The notes under the pieces: model-generated | Database searches by the model: none | Seen by the model: the letters and a program-made list of their open reading frames with translations, nothing else | Told to the model about the DNA's origin: nothing | Made by a program: the position numbers and the translations under genes | In this document: in pieces, positions 15,560 through 24,803 of the stretch | Position numbering within the stretch: position 1 is the first letter of the stretch | How the letters are laid out: every line of letters begins with the position of its first letter | Origin: Patescibacteria group bacterium | GTDB taxonomy: Bacteria; Patescibacteriota; Patescibacteriia; Patescibacteriales; Patescibacteriaceae | Length of the DNA stretch: 64,000 nt | Assembly (NCBI GenBank): GCA_028704945.1 | Contig: JAQWEL010000001.1 | Span: 1 to 64,000, forward strand | Direction of reading: 5' to 3'

Positions 15560-16660
15560 TTATGGCCACAACTTAGCAAGGTATTCGCTAAAATTGCAGT
15601 AACTGCCGGCCGTAAGCATAAATCTAGTTGATTCTATTATTTCCTGATTCTGTTCGTTAAGTTCAATCTTAATAAATTGCAAGTAACAACCAGTTAATGC
15701 ATTGGCAATTATTTCGAACTTGAATATTGCCCCTGGCTCATCTGCATAATCATTGCTTTTTGTGCCGACGATATTAATATTTTCAAAATCATTGGTTTGA
15801 TTAGTTTTGATTGTGAAATTGCTGCTGCTAATTTTAAACGATTCAATATTAACTTTTTGTTGTCCTGTACAATGTTCCCAAGTAGTTTTAGCAATATTTA
15901 ACTTCGCTGAAAACGATTTTATTTCTCCTGCATTATGAATAATGATTGAACCTGAAGCAATTATTTTACCATCACAACTTGACTGAGTTTTTATAAATAT
16001 TTCCGGTAGGAGAACGTTTTTCATTATTGGATAATCTATTTTTTTTTCATCTTCAACCTTTTGATCAATCATTTGCCAATTCAAGCCGACTAAAATATTT
16101 TTTTCTATCTTTTCTATAATTTTTAAGTCGTGACGCTGGCCAGTGTTTACAAAAAGTTTAATATTAGTCGCCTCAATCTTGATGTTGCCGTATGTTGGTA
16201 TTTTTTTAAAAACAACAGCAATCAAATAATCCTCAAAAACGCGTTTTTCCTTTCCGTCGAAAACAAAAGAATACGTATAGTGAGAGTCTTTCTCATATTT
16301 AGCAGAGAAAGAAATTTTTTTAGAATCATACGGTTTTATTTGATGGAAAAAAGTCCTGGTGTCGTGCATGGATGCATGAGTTTTTCTAGGAAAAGCTGCT
16401 CGCAAGACACCATCCGTGTTACTGATGTCTATCGTGACATCGGCCAACAACGAATCAACGTCCATCAAAAGATTGCTAGCGACAGTTTCTTCAATGAATT
16501 TTACAAACAAAGAATTGTTGTGGTCGTCCCATTGTCCCAGACTTGAAATATGGACGCTGCCGGGTTGGGTACATAATTCTAACTTAATCCCATTTTCCGC
16601 ATAGCTTTGTCTTGCTTGCAAAAAAATAAGTAGCGCAAAAAACAAAAACAGTTTTTTCAT
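15560..16660 (-). CDS. Hypothetical secreted protein
   Basis: Not recognised. An N-terminal signal peptide (MKKLFLFFALLIFLQARQSYA) is followed by about 345 residues of alternating hydrophobic pattern suggesting beta-sandwich domains. There are six cysteines in the mature part (for example LELCTQPG, SSCDGK, EHCTGQ, GCYLQF, GSYCNF), consistent with disulphides outside the membrane. A weak ribosome-binding site GAAAGG lies 8 bp before the ATG. It has a clear promoter and terminator, so it is a single-gene unit. Confidence 0.75.
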   Translation of the reverse strand: MKKLFLFFALLIFLQARQSYAENGIKLELCTQPGSVHISSLGQWDDHNNSLFVKFIEETVASNLLMDVDSLLADVTIDISNTDGVLRAAFPRKTHASMHDTRTFFHQIKPYDSKKISFSAKYEKDSHYTYSFVFDGKEKRVFEDYLIAVVFKKIPTYGNIKIEATNIKLFVNTGQRHDLKIIEKIEKNILVGLNWQMIDQKVEDEKKIDYPIMKNVLLPEIFIKTQSSCDGKIIASGSIIIHNAGEIKSFSAKLNIAKTTWEHCTGQQKVNIESFKISSSNFTIKTNQTNDFENINIVGTKSNDYADEPGAIFKFEIIANALTGCYLQFIKIELNEQNQEIIESTRFMLTAGSYCNFSEYLAKLWP

Positions 16661-16700
16661 GAGCGCGGCCTTTCAATTTTAAAAGAACACTATTTCCTTG

Positions 16701-16729
16701 AATATAATTCAGACGATACCAAAAGTCAA
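16701..16729 (-). promoter_or_regulatory. Promoter of the secreted-protein gene
   Basis: Minus strand TTGACT (16724-16729), 17 bp, TATATT (16701-16706). Confidence 0.75.
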
Positions 16730-16796
16730 TAAAATAAAATTGTTATCTATAAAGTCACAGTATCTTTAATATATATTAATATCAAAAATTAACTAT

Positions 16797-16835
16797 AAAA
16801 AAACAGAGAAACCAATTATAATCTCTCTGTTTTTT
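16797..16835 (-). terminator. Terminator after the Nramp-like gene
   Basis: The inverted repeat ACAGAGA/TCTCTGT is flanked by A and T runs. The minus-strand T run ends the Nramp-like unit. Confidence 0.85.
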
Positions 16836-16853
16836 ATTATTCTAAAAACCTAT

Positions 16854-18275
16854 TTATTTTAACAATTTAAGTCCTTCGCTAACTAAAGTGATAACACTAA
16901 AAACTCCAAAAAAAATAAAAATAACAATAATGACATTTTTTCTCCAACAAGCTGGTTGGCAAATCTGGGGTAATGTTTTTTTATTCAGTCTTGAAACCAA
17001 GCCGATATGAACGAACATAGCGACAGCATTAACAACTGCACCGGTAATAATCAATGATTTTGGTTCATAAAAATTCAATAAAAATAAAATTGAACCAAAA
17101 ATAATTTGCAGCCACAAAAAAGTAAAATAAAATCTACTTAAATTAACTTTAACTTTGCCTTTCTTATCAATACTGGATAAAGCCATATTTTCAGCCATAA
17201 TACGGCTAGTTGAATCAAGCACGCCTAACTGGGTTTGGAAGAGCATAACTGCCAACACGATAAAAAATAGACTGCCAACCCATGGCAATAAATTATTCCC
17301 AATCATTGAACCCTCGTTAATCAAAAAATCAATACCTTGCATATTACCAGCTTTATTATAAACACTGGCATAAGACAAAATCATTAATAAAAATATGGTA
17401 AATAACCCAACTGCCCAAAATACTAAAAAATGTTCAGTTGAAATTCTCTTCCACCAAATCTTAAAATTTTTAATATTATCTGGCTTGTCCGGATTAAAAT
17501 CAGTGCCAGTTAATTTTAAAAATGAATCACTGTTAGCACCTCTTTTAAATAAACCAGACATTTTCTCCGAATACTTTCCCATGCCATAACCTTTTTCTTT
17601 TATATAGATTGATTGTGTCAAATTAAGATTGCCTCCAGCGCCAGAATAAGCGAAGGCGGCCAACAAAGTAGCCAGACTTACTCCGCCCGGTAACCAGTGG
17701 TAATTATTACCGACACCAACTAAACCTTTAAAAAGATCAGCTATTTGGGAAACGTCAACACTGTAAAAAACCAATAGCATCAAAAAAGGAACTCCTAAAA
17801 TTAAAATAACTTGGGTTAGATTTTCCATCAGAGAATAAACAGTTTTACCTAAGCTAATAATCAAGCCAATTAGAATCAATAAACCAATAGCTAACCATTT
17901 AAAATCTTCTAAACCGAAAACATGAGCCAAAAGCTTAGCACTGGCAGCAACTATGCCCGGTAAACCAAAACCAAAAAAAGTTGAAAGTATAAACCATTGC
18001 GGCGCCCAAGAGAACATTTTTCTTAATCCGACAAAAACGCTCTCGCCCTTCACCAAAGCGTAGCGCTCTATTTCCATGTTAATAAAATATTGGAAAGTTA
18101 AGCCTAACAAGGCGCCCCAAGCGATACCAAGGCCGTAGTTGGAAACTAAATAAGGCCACAAGATAATTTCACCTGAGCCCAAGCCAAGTGCCAAAATAAT
18201 AAAACTCGGCCCAATCAGCTCTTTTAAGCGTGGTGCCGGCGGGAATTTCTTCGTATTAGTAAACATATAAGACAT
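16854..18275 (-). CDS. Nramp-superfamily transporter-like protein
   Basis: A 473-residue polytopic membrane protein with about 11 helices and an Nramp-like N-terminal pattern (GPSFIILALGLGSGEIILWP). The helix 1 motif DPGN that binds metal in classical Nramp transporters is replaced by GSGE, and the helix 6 MPH motif is replaced by GNLNLTQ. It therefore belongs to a divergent branch and probably does not move Mn2+ or Fe2+ by the classical site. A polar loop at about 225-275 separates the halves. Substrate unknown. Confidence 0.75.
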   Translation of the reverse strand: MSYMFTNTKKFPPAPRLKELIGPSFIILALGLGSGEIILWPYLVSNYGLGIAWGALLGLTFQYFINMEIERYALVKGESVFVGLRKMFSWAPQWFILSTFFGFGLPGIVAASAKLLAHVFGLEDFKWLAIGLLILIGLIISLGKTVYSLMENLTQVILILGVPFLMLLVFYSVDVSQIADLFKGLVGVGNNYHWLPGGVSLATLLAAFAYSGAGGNLNLTQSIYIKEKGYGMGKYSEKMSGLFKRGANSDSFLKLTGTDFNPDKPDNIKNFKIWWKRISTEHFLVFWAVGLFTIFLLMILSYASVYNKAGNMQGIDFLINEGSMIGNNLLPWVGSLFFIVLAVMLFQTQLGVLDSTSRIMAENMALSSIDKKGKVKVNLSRFYFTFLWLQIIFGSILFLLNFYEPKSLIITGAVVNAVAMFVHIGLVSRLNKKTLPQICQPACWRKNVIIVIFIFFGVFSVITLVSEGLKLLK

Positions 18276-18319
18276 TATACAACATTTTATTTATTTTTTA
18301 AAATTTACTAAACATATTT

Positions 18320-18347
18320 TTGCAATTCTGATAATTTTTGTTACACT
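18320..18347 (+). promoter_or_regulatory. Possible uppP promoter
   Basis: TTGCAA (18320-18325), 16 bp, TACACT (18342-18347). If used, the transcript would carry the whole palindrome at 18376-18469 in its leader. Confidence 0.35.
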
Positions 18348-18375
18348 ACTACTATAAAATATTAACAAAAGATAA

Positions 18376-18469
18376 AGTCTTAATAATATAACACTAAAGC
18401 GGATTGAGTTTACCTGCCGGGTCTTAGTCCGGCAGGTAAACTTGAGCATAGTGTTGTATTATTAAGACT
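18376..18469. repeat. 94-bp near-perfect palindrome before uppP
   Basis: Outer arms of 21 nt (18376-18396 and 18449-18469) pair with a single G-U exception. Inner arms GTTTACCTGCCGG (18408-18420) and CCGGCAGGTAAAC (18429-18441) pair perfectly around GTCTTAGT. The right arm ends 10 bp before the uppP start codon. It could be a miniature inverted-repeat element or a leader hairpin masking the start region. The CCTGCC/GGCAGG core resembles the palindrome at 27186. Confidence 0.85.
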
Positions 18470-18478
18470 AGTTAAAAT

Positions 18479-19264
18479 ATGCAAATAATTCATTCAATCA
18501 TTTTAGGCATTATTGAAGGCTTGTCAGAGTTCTTGCCAATCTCTTCAACCGCTCATCTCGACTTTACTCGCTCTCTAATGGGCTTAGCTGACACCGATTT
18601 TATTAAATCATTTGAAATTATCATCCAACTGGGAGCTATCTTGGCGGTTTTAGTTATCTATCTGCCAAAAATAATTAAACACTTTAAAAGTTTTTCTTTA
18701 AAAATAGCCGCCGCCTTTTTACCGACAGCCATTATCGGTTTTATTCTATATAAAATAATCAAACATTATTTTTTGGGTAATACTTGGCTGATGATTGGCG
18801 CTTTATTTTTCGGCGGTATCGCTATTATTTATTTAGAAAAAAAACACGCCAAAGGAATAGAAATTGATAAGTCAGCTGACATGGAAAAAATTAGCCTTAA
18901 GCAATCTTTTATTTTAGGCTGTATCCAATCGCTTGCTATGGTTCCTGGCGTCTCGCGTTCTGGCGCGACTATTATCGGCGGTATCGCCATGGGTATTCCC
19001 CGTTCAGCTATCGTTGAATTTTCTTTTCTTTTAGCTATCCCGACTATGATTGCGGCTAGCGGTTATGATATTTATAAAAATGGTTTATCTTTTTCCAATG
19101 ACGAGATAATGTTAATTGTTATCGGTTTCGTAGTTTCTTTTATTGTGGCTTTGGCAGTAATTAAATGGTTTTTAAAATATATTCAAACCAATAATTTTAT
19201 TATCTTCGGCTGGTATCGTATTGTAGCCGCTGTCACCCTATCAATCTTTTTCTTTCTAAAATAA
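18479..19264 (+). CDS. uppP: Undecaprenyl-diphosphatase UppP/BacA
   Basis: Membrane enzyme that removes a phosphate from undecaprenyl pyrophosphate, recycling the lipid carrier for peptidoglycan. Both signatures are present: EGLSEFLPISSTAHL near the N-terminus and PGVSRSGATIIGG in the middle, which form the active site. The 261 residues and about eight helices are normal. It stands alone, with the large palindrome upstream and a shared terminator downstream. Confidence 0.95.
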   Translation: MQIIHSIILGIIEGLSEFLPISSTAHLDFTRSLMGLADTDFIKSFEIIIQLGAILAVLVIYLPKIIKHFKSFSLKIAAAFLPTAIIGFILYKIIKHYFLGNTWLMIGALFFGGIAIIYLEKKHAKGIEIDKSADMEKISLKQSFILGCIQSLAMVPGVSRSGATIIGGIAMGIPRSAIVEFSFLLAIPTMIAASGYDIYKNGLSFSNDEIMLIVIGFVVSFIVALAVIKWFLKYIQTNNFIIFGWYRIVAAVTLSIFFFLK

Positions 19265-19296
19265 ATTATTACTTAAAATTAAGCAGTCTAAAAAAT

Positions 19297-19322
19297 AAAA
19301 CTCGTCTTTTGCGACGAGTTTT
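19297..19322. terminator. Bidirectional terminator
   Basis: AAAACTCGTC (19297-19306) with GACGAGTTTT (19313-19322), loop TTTTGC, between convergent uppP and the MFS gene. Confidence 0.9.
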
Positions 19323-19326
19323 ATTT

Positions 19327-20505
19327 TTAGATTATTTCTGTTTCTGTTTCTAATTTGGAATATTTATACATCCCAATAAAGGCGATAAAAATTAAAATGG
19401 CACTTAGATAAAACGAATAGGAATAATGCCACATATAGATTGGCCCAACAATTAATGGACCGGTAATCATGGATAACGATTCAACCGAAGATAAAATTCC
19501 AACCGCTTCCCCGCGCCTAGTTTCTTCAGCTTTACCAGTAATATAACTCATTAAAATCGCTCTTAAAACTGATTGCAAAAATGTGGAAACTATTAAAGCC
19601 ACAAAAAATACTTTTTGGTTATTGATTGCAAAAAATATTAAAGAAATGGCGTAGAAAAGAATAGACCACACTCTTAAAAATTTAGGCTTAAAAAATTTAA
19701 ACCAAAAGTTTTTCAAGAGAAAAGCTTGGTTAATAAGAATTAATAAACCAATAATGGCTATCATCCAAGAAACTTGTGCCTGACCATAATTAAAAACCTT
19801 AGCCAAATAAAGCGCAAAAATCGACTGATAACAAACTATACCAACAAATAAAATATAAAAAATAACATATAAATTTCTCAAGCGCTTGTCTCTAATGGCT
19901 GACATAATTGGCGACAGCGGATGATATTCCATTTTACCTTCAAACTTCTTATTATTTGTTTCTGGCATCATAAAATAAACACTGATAACATTGATCAAAG
20001 CCATGATACCAACGCAGATAAAAACAAATTTAGTTGAAATCAAACTCAAAAACCCTCCCAACAATGGGCCGATAACGAACCCTAAGCCAAACAAGGCGCC
20101 AACAAGTCCCATATTAGCCGAACGCTCTTTTTCATCTTTAGAAATATCAGACATTGAGCTTAGAGCGGTAGTAATATTTCCAGCTGCTAAGCCATCAATA
20201 ATCCTGCCTAAAAACAAAACCCAAAGCGCTTGGCCAAAAGCAAAGATAAACCAACCTATCGCGGTACTTAAGATACTAACAATTAAAACTGGTCGACGGC
20301 CATAACGATCGCTTAGCTTCCCTAAAAGAGGCGCGCTTAAGAAAGAACACAGCGAATAAGCCATCATCATCCAAGTAACAGCTAAGGGCGAACTAGAAAA
20401 TTTACCCACATAAAATGGTAATAACGGTATAACAATACCAAAACCGATAATATCCACCAAAACGGTTAAAATTATGATTAATTTAATCTTTTTTTCTTTA
20501 GTCAT
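19327..20505 (-). CDS. Major facilitator superfamily transporter, TetA-like
   Basis: A 392-residue, 12-helix MFS protein. Motif A is clear (GKLSDRYGRRPVLI) and the N-terminus VDIIGFGIVIPLLPFY resembles TetA-type drug:H+ antiporters. Whether it exports tetracycline or another compound cannot be told. Neighbours give no hint; it is convergent with uppP and separated from alr by a terminator. Confidence 0.85.
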   Translation of the reverse strand: MTKEKKIKLIIILTVLVDIIGFGIVIPLLPFYVGKFSSSPLAVTWMMMAYSLCSFLSAPLLGKLSDRYGRRPVLIVSILSTAIGWFIFAFGQALWVLFLGRIIDGLAAGNITTALSSMSDISKDEKERSANMGLVGALFGLGFVIGPLLGGFLSLISTKFVFICVGIMALINVISVYFMMPETNNKKFEGKMEYHPLSPIMSAIRDKRLRNLYVIFYILFVGIVCYQSIFALYLAKVFNYGQAQVSWMIAIIGLLILINQAFLLKNFWFKFFKPKFLRVWSILFYAISLIFFAINNQKVFFVALIVSTFLQSVLRAILMSYITGKAEETRRGEAVGILSSVESLSMITGPLIVGPIYMWHYSYSFYLSAILIFIAFIGMYKYSKLETETEII

Positions 20506-20594
20506 GATAAAAATTTATTATTAAGCAAATTTACAGTATAAAGAAATAAATAAAAAACGTCAATCATCAACTTGCTAAGAAATATAACCATACT

Positions 20595-20621
20595 AAAAAA
20601 CAGACCTTTCGTCTGTTTTTT
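20595..20621 (-). terminator. Terminator after alr
   Basis: AAAAAACAGAC CTTTC GTCTGTTTTTT, a perfect stem with T runs, touching the alr stop codon. Confidence 0.88.
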
Positions 20622-21766
20622 TAATCAGTCACTAGTCTTCGTAAAGACTGAGGTATATGCACTAAAATTTCCCAAGGAATAGTATTGGCCATTTTAGCAA
20701 TATTGGCAACTGAATTTTTGTCATCATTGTCATGACTAATAATAATTACTTTGTCGCCCACCTTTACATTCTCTATGTCAGTAATATCAACTGAACTTAT
20801 ATTCATGCTTACTCGCCCAATAATCGGACAATAGCAGCCATTGACTTTAAAGTAACCAGCATTAGATAGACGTCGATCCACACCTTCAAAATACCCTGCT
20901 GGCACAGTGGCCACCAATAAATCCTGTTTGGCTCGATAAGTTACATTATAGCCGACCAAATCACCTGGCAACAAATCTTTAATAGCGCTGATAATTGATT
21001 GTAAGCTTAAGGCTGGTTTCAAATCTAATTTTTCAGACGATGCGGCATTAATACCATAAAAGCCTAAGCCTAAGCGAATCATATTTGCCCCTGTCTCCTT
21101 AAAATATTTAGCTCCGGCCGTAGCTGAAAGATGAATATATTTCACGTCTGGCAAAACATTTTTTATACTCTCAATAATATCTTTCCAAGTCGTAATTTGT
21201 TTTTGAGTAAAGCTTTCGTTCAAGTTGTCAGCGTCAGCTAAATGAGAACAAATACCTTCAACTTCTAAAAAATCATTATCTTTGACGATGTCTAAGACTG
21301 GATCAACTTCATCGATTGTGATGCCTTGACGATGCATGCCCGTATCAAATTTCAAATGAATTTTAATCGGCTTATCAATCACTTCAGCCACTTCTTCTAG
21401 CTGGGCTAGACTAGTAATAGTAAAAGAAACATTTTTAAGTCGACAATTTTTAATATTATTAGCGCTAGTGTAGCCAATAATTAAAATATTATTTTTTACG
21501 CCCTCATTGCGCAAAACCATGGCTTCGGCCAAAGAATCTAAAACCAAAAAACTGATATTTTCTTTATCTAAAATCTTAGCTACCTCAACTAAACCGTGTC
21601 CATAGGCATTGCTTTTTAAAACTGGGGCCAAAAAAGCTTCGGGGTATTTTTTTTGATACTCGGCTAAATTATGCAATAAGTTTTTTCTGTAAATCAAAAC
21701 CTCGATTAACGGTTCGTAATCGGAAAAATTGCGTTTTAAATTTCTAATCCAGCTGATTATTTTCAT
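20621..21766 (-). CDS. alr: Alanine racemase
   Basis: PLP enzyme interconverting L- and D-alanine for peptidoglycan. Lys51 in APVLKSNAYGHG is the PLP lysine. The TIM-barrel (FDTGMHRQG, HLSATAGA, MIRLGLGFYG) and the C-terminal beta domain (VPAGYFEGVDRRLSN, GRVSMN) follow in order. The usual CMD of the active-site motif is SMN here. The N-terminal ~20 residues are longer and more basic than usual. It is 381 residues long. Confidence 0.93.
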   Translation of the reverse strand: MKIISWIRNLKRNFSDYEPLIEVLIYRKNLLHNLAEYQKKYPEAFLAPVLKSNAYGHGLVEVAKILDKENISFLVLDSLAEAMVLRNEGVKNNILIIGYTSANNIKNCRLKNVSFTITSLAQLEEVAEVIDKPIKIHLKFDTGMHRQGITIDEVDPVLDIVKDNDFLEVEGICSHLADADNLNESFTQKQITTWKDIIESIKNVLPDVKYIHLSATAGAKYFKETGANMIRLGLGFYGINAASSEKLDLKPALSLQSIISAIKDLLPGDLVGYNVTYRAKQDLLVATVPAGYFEGVDRRLSNAGYFKVNGCYCPIIGRVSMNISSVDITDIENVKVGDKVIIISHDNDDKNSVANIAKMANTIPWEILVHIPQSLRRLVTD

Positions 21767-21813
21767 AATTAAAGTTTATCACTCCAGCCAAAAACTGGCA
21801 ATCAAAAATAATT

Positions 21814-22386
21814 TTATACTAAATTATACCGTCCTATTTTTCTTAATTCCTTTCTCGCTGATAAATAATTCGGATACATTCTGGCAACCAAATTCCAAAA
21901 CTTTGGCGAATGATTAAATTCTTTTAAATGGCACAATTCGTGCACGATAATATAATCAGCTAATTGTTTGGGTAGCAAAGCGATTTTATAATTAAAATTC
22001 AAATTGCCTTTTCTTGAACAGCTGCCCCAGCGTGTCTTTTGATTTCTGATGCTTATTCGATTATATTTGAAGCCGTAAATCTGATTAAAATATTCAAGCC
22101 TGGTCTGCGCCAAAATCAAAGCAGCTTGTTTATAATTTTTATAATCATTCTTATTATCTCGCAACATGGCTGGCTGAACTTGGCTTTTAAAATGACTTAT
22201 TTTTTTAATAATCCAGTCCGCTTGCCCAACAATTAATTTTTCCAGCAAACTGTCACGTAGTGGCCGAGGTGTCGTGATAACCAACTCGCCATTATTATAG
22301 ATTGCAAATTTTATTCCTTTAACTTGCTTATTGATTCTTAAAGTATAGTCAATTTTATTCTTATTTAATTCAATTTGTCTCTTCAT
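21814..22386 (-). CDS. YgjP/WrpA-type metallopeptidase-like protein (DUF45)
   Basis: M48-like zinc metallopeptidase family of the YgjP (WrpA) type. The zinc motif HELCHLKEFNHSPKFW is present near residue 150, preceded by the family-typical RNQKTRWGSCSRKGNLNFNY. ATG at 22386 is chosen; the longer frame starts with TTG. The physiological substrate is unknown. It diverges from the ROK kinase gene. Confidence 0.88.
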   Translation of the reverse strand: MKRQIELNKNKIDYTLRINKQVKGIKFAIYNNGELVITTPRPLRDSLLEKLIVGQADWIIKKISHFKSQVQPAMLRDNKNDYKNYKQAALILAQTRLEYFNQIYGFKYNRISIRNQKTRWGSCSRKGNLNFNYKIALLPKQLADYIIVHELCHLKEFNHSPKFWNLVARMYPNYLSARKELRKIGRYNLV

Positions 22387-22429
22387 TTTTTCAGAATAAC
22401 AAAAGCGACTCAATAAAACAAGCTAACTC

Positions 22430-22458
22430 TTGTTTTAACAAGCTAATCCTAATATAAT
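22430..22458 (+). promoter_or_regulatory. ROK kinase promoter
   Basis: TTGTTT (22430-22435), 17 bp, TATAAT (22453-22458). The 10-mer AACAAGCTAA occurs twice around it (near 22418 and 22437). Confidence 0.75.
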
Positions 22459-22483
22459 AAAGATATACTTTAAATTAAAAATT

Positions 22484-23326
22484 ATGAAAATCATTGGCAT
22501 AGATCTTGGGGGAACTAAAATTAGCGCCGGAGTAGTTGAAAATAATAAAATTATAAAAACCATTACAGAACCAACCGACAACAAAAACGCGAAAACCGTC
22601 ATTAAACAAATAAAAGACATTATTAAAAAATTAAAAACAAATGATGTTGAAGCTATTGGTCTTGGCGTTCCAGCTATAGTTGACACAAGCAAGGGTATTG
22701 TTTATGAAATGACCAATATTGCCGGCTGGAAAAAAATTAGCTTAGCAGATGAACTCAAAAAAGATTTCAAATTGCCTATTTATATAAACAACGATGCCAA
22801 TTGCTTTGTGCTTGGTGAAAAATATTTTGGTAAAGCCAAAAAATTTAAAGATATCGTCGGAATTACTGTTGGCACGGGTTTAGGCGCTGGCGTCATCATT
22901 AACAATAAAATTTATAACGGACAAAACTGTGGCGCAGGTGAAATTTGCATGATACCCTATTTAGACAAAAATCTTGAATATTATTGTTCTGGTAATTTTT
23001 TTAAACTTAATAGCAAAATGACCGGCGATAAATTATATCAGTTGGCTATAAATAACGACAAAAAAGCTAAACAAATATTCAATAATTTTGGAGAACACAT
23101 GGGTTCAGCCTTAGCTATCGTGGCTTTAGCTTATGATCCAGAAATTATTGTTATTGGCGGCTCAGTAGCTGAAGCTTTCCCTTTGTATAAAGAAATGATG
23201 CTGAAATCATTAAAGAAAAAAATCTATACGCTAACTTTTGCTAATTTAAAAATTGCTATCTCTACTAATAAAAATTCAGCTATTTTAGGCGCCGCTTCCT
23301 TATGCTTGGATGCTAAAAATAGATAA
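22484..23326 (+). CDS. ROK family sugar kinase
   Basis: Glucokinase-type ROK protein. The ATP phosphate loop is DLGGTK (7-12), the catalytic base is Asp104 in NNDANC, and GTGLGAGVI is the second phosphate loop. The family zinc motif (CxCGxxGCxE) is missing: only LEYYCSGNFF stands in its place. It may therefore be a non-zinc ROK kinase of glucose, N-acetylmannosamine or another hexose. 280 residues, single-gene unit. Confidence 0.88.
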   Translation: MKIIGIDLGGTKISAGVVENNKIIKTITEPTDNKNAKTVIKQIKDIIKKLKTNDVEAIGLGVPAIVDTSKGIVYEMTNIAGWKKISLADELKKDFKLPIYINNDANCFVLGEKYFGKAKKFKDIVGITVGTGLGAGVIINNKIYNGQNCGAGEICMIPYLDKNLEYYCSGNFFKLNSKMTGDKLYQLAINNDKKAKQIFNNFGEHMGSALAIVALAYDPEIIVIGGSVAEAFPLYKEMMLKSLKKKIYTLTFANLKIAISTNKNSAILGAASLCLDAKNR

Positions 23327-23330
23327 AAAT

Positions 23331-23369
23331 AAAAAAGCCAGAATTCAATTACAAAATTACTGGCTTTTT
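23331..23369. terminator. Terminator after the ROK gene
   Basis: AAAAAAGCCAG (23331-23341) with CTGGCTTTTTA (23360 onward), 18-nt loop. Confidence 0.85.
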
Positions 23370-23437
23370 ATTTATTCAAATAAAATTTATAAAAGTTTCA
23401 AGAGCTCCCGTTTAAGATTATTAATTTGGGCATTTAT

Positions 23438-23803
23438 TTATTTCTTGAATTTATACCAACCTACAGTTAGAGGCAAAAGAAAAGTAAGCAAGTAATAAAT
23501 ATAGACATCTAATTTATAATAGCCAGCGGATCCAAAAAGTTTAACAATAAAAAAATAATCTAAGGCCATGGCCATTATCATCCAAATAAGTCCGAGCCCA
23601 AAATAACACATAAATTTTTCTCGAACAATTTTTTTAAGCAAAACCCAAAGAGTAAAGACTACTCCGAAAGGCAAAATAAAAAAACCAATCAAATTTTTTG
23701 GTATAAAAGCAAAAAAAATAATGCCTAAAATATAACCAAATAGCCACAAGATCAATCCCCAAAACAAGGTATTTAAAAGAATTTTAATTGGGTTTGTTTT
23801 CAT
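23438..23803 (-). CDS. Hypothetical membrane protein, four helices
   Basis: A 121-residue protein with four hydrophobic helices and positively charged ends. No domain recognised. It has no partner gene in an operon: the neighbours are a terminator and another minus-strand gene 39 bp upstream. Confidence 0.65.
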   Translation of the reverse strand: MKTNPIKILLNTLFWGLILWLFGYILGIIFFAFIPKNLIGFFILPFGVVFTLWVLLKKIVREKFMCYFGLGLIWMIMAMALDYFFIVKLFGSAGYYKLDVYIYYLLTFLLPLTVGWYKFKK

Positions 23804-23842
23804 AAATTTATTTTATATTATAATTACCTAAATAATCAGATT

Positions 23843-24238
23843 TTAATTTAAAATTTCATCTATCCAACCAAGTTTCTTCCATAAAACTATTTCGTCATAA
23901 CAAGCAACTTCCTTTGCTGGCATATAAGCAAGTATCAATTTTATATTTTTACCGTAAACTAATTTTTGAGCTAAACCAAATCCTAATTCAGCAAATGTTT
24001 CAACTCCTATGTATCCATTAATTCCTTTCTTTCTATCATTAGCAACAAAAAGAATATCGGCCTCAGTTATATTTTTAAAAAATTTTTTATGAACATCTGG
24101 ATAGAGATTATCAAAATTGTCTTGAGGTATAACTTTAGGGTAATCTAAAACTGAATATTTGCTTTTACTATTCCAATACTCAATCCATATTTTGATGTTT
24201 TCTTGAAGACTTGCGCTTCCAGCGATAACTACTTTCAT
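23843..24238 (-). CDS. Hypothetical protein, deoxyribosyltransferase-like fold
   Basis: A 131-residue protein beginning MKVVIAGSASLQENIKIW, a beta-strand/phosphate-loop start. Later ITEADILFVANDRKKG and GYIGVETFAELGFGLA resemble the Asp and Glu positions of nucleoside 2-deoxyribosyltransferase-like proteins. The assignment is tentative. It leads the small accessory block at 23.8-27 kb. Confidence 0.55.
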   Translation of the reverse strand: MKVVIAGSASLQENIKIWIEYWNSKSKYSVLDYPKVIPQDNFDNLYPDVHKKFFKNITEADILFVANDRKKGINGYIGVETFAELGFGLAQKLVYGKNIKLILAYMPAKEVACYDEIVLWKKLGWIDEILN

Positions 24239-24311
24239 AATTTTATTTGAACCTTTCCTTTTTCACTTCCGAATTTCGTGCCAGTTAAAATCTGGCGCGC
24301 CGTTTGGATCA

Positions 24312-24803
24312 TTAATCTATTTGTGCAAAAAGTATCATATAATTATTACCAAATTTTTTCGCACATTTTGGGCAATAGGCATAGTGAATATAATAATCTT
24401 TGGCTTTTTTCCCTGTTTCCGCTAAATATGAGTCCATGACTTTGATGAATTTTGGAATGGCATTATAACCGCCGTCAAAAACTCTGCTGACAAAATTTCC
24501 GGAAATAACAATATTGTTTTCTGTGGGGACATCCTTCTCCACTGATATGTATATTTCACCCTTAAAAGGCGTTGGGTCGTGAAATAATATTAAAGTGTCT
24601 TCTTTGTCGGGTGAATCCGCTCCATTTTGTTCTATGGCTCCCCACATCCTAGTTATTTTTTTGCCGATCATGAACGGAAAAGGAATATGAAAAAACTCCG
24701 GCATTGAATCTTTAATAAACTTTTTTTTGTCCCAGTTTAATGTTTTTTTATCCCATTTTTCCGGTTTGAATTCCGGACAACACTCTTTATTTTTGTTGTT
24801 CAT
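24312..24803 (-). CDS. Conserved hypothetical protein with Cys pairs
   Basis: A 163-residue protein with CC at 8-9 and a CPKCAKK motif near the C-terminus, possibly a metal site. The pattern NWDKKKFIKDSMPEFFHIPFP and VFDGGYNAIPKFIK looks like a widespread uncharacterised family, but I cannot name it. GC-rich TCTGGCGCG motifs lie on both sides of it (24291 and 24860). Function unknown. Confidence 0.65.
   Translation of the reverse strand: MNNKNKECCPEFKPEKWDKKTLNWDKKKFIKDSMPEFFHIPFPFMIGKKITRMWGAIEQNGADSPDKEDTLILFHDPTPFKGEIYISVEKDVPTENNIVISGNFVSRVFDGGYNAIPKFIKVMDSYLAETGKKAKDYYIHYAYCPKCAKKFGNNYMILFAQID

Noticed and set aside
15275-15602. Protein frames across the tRNA-Arg-linked insert
   Set aside because: They cross terminators, the repeat copy and the palindromes, start without ribosome-binding sites, and match no family.
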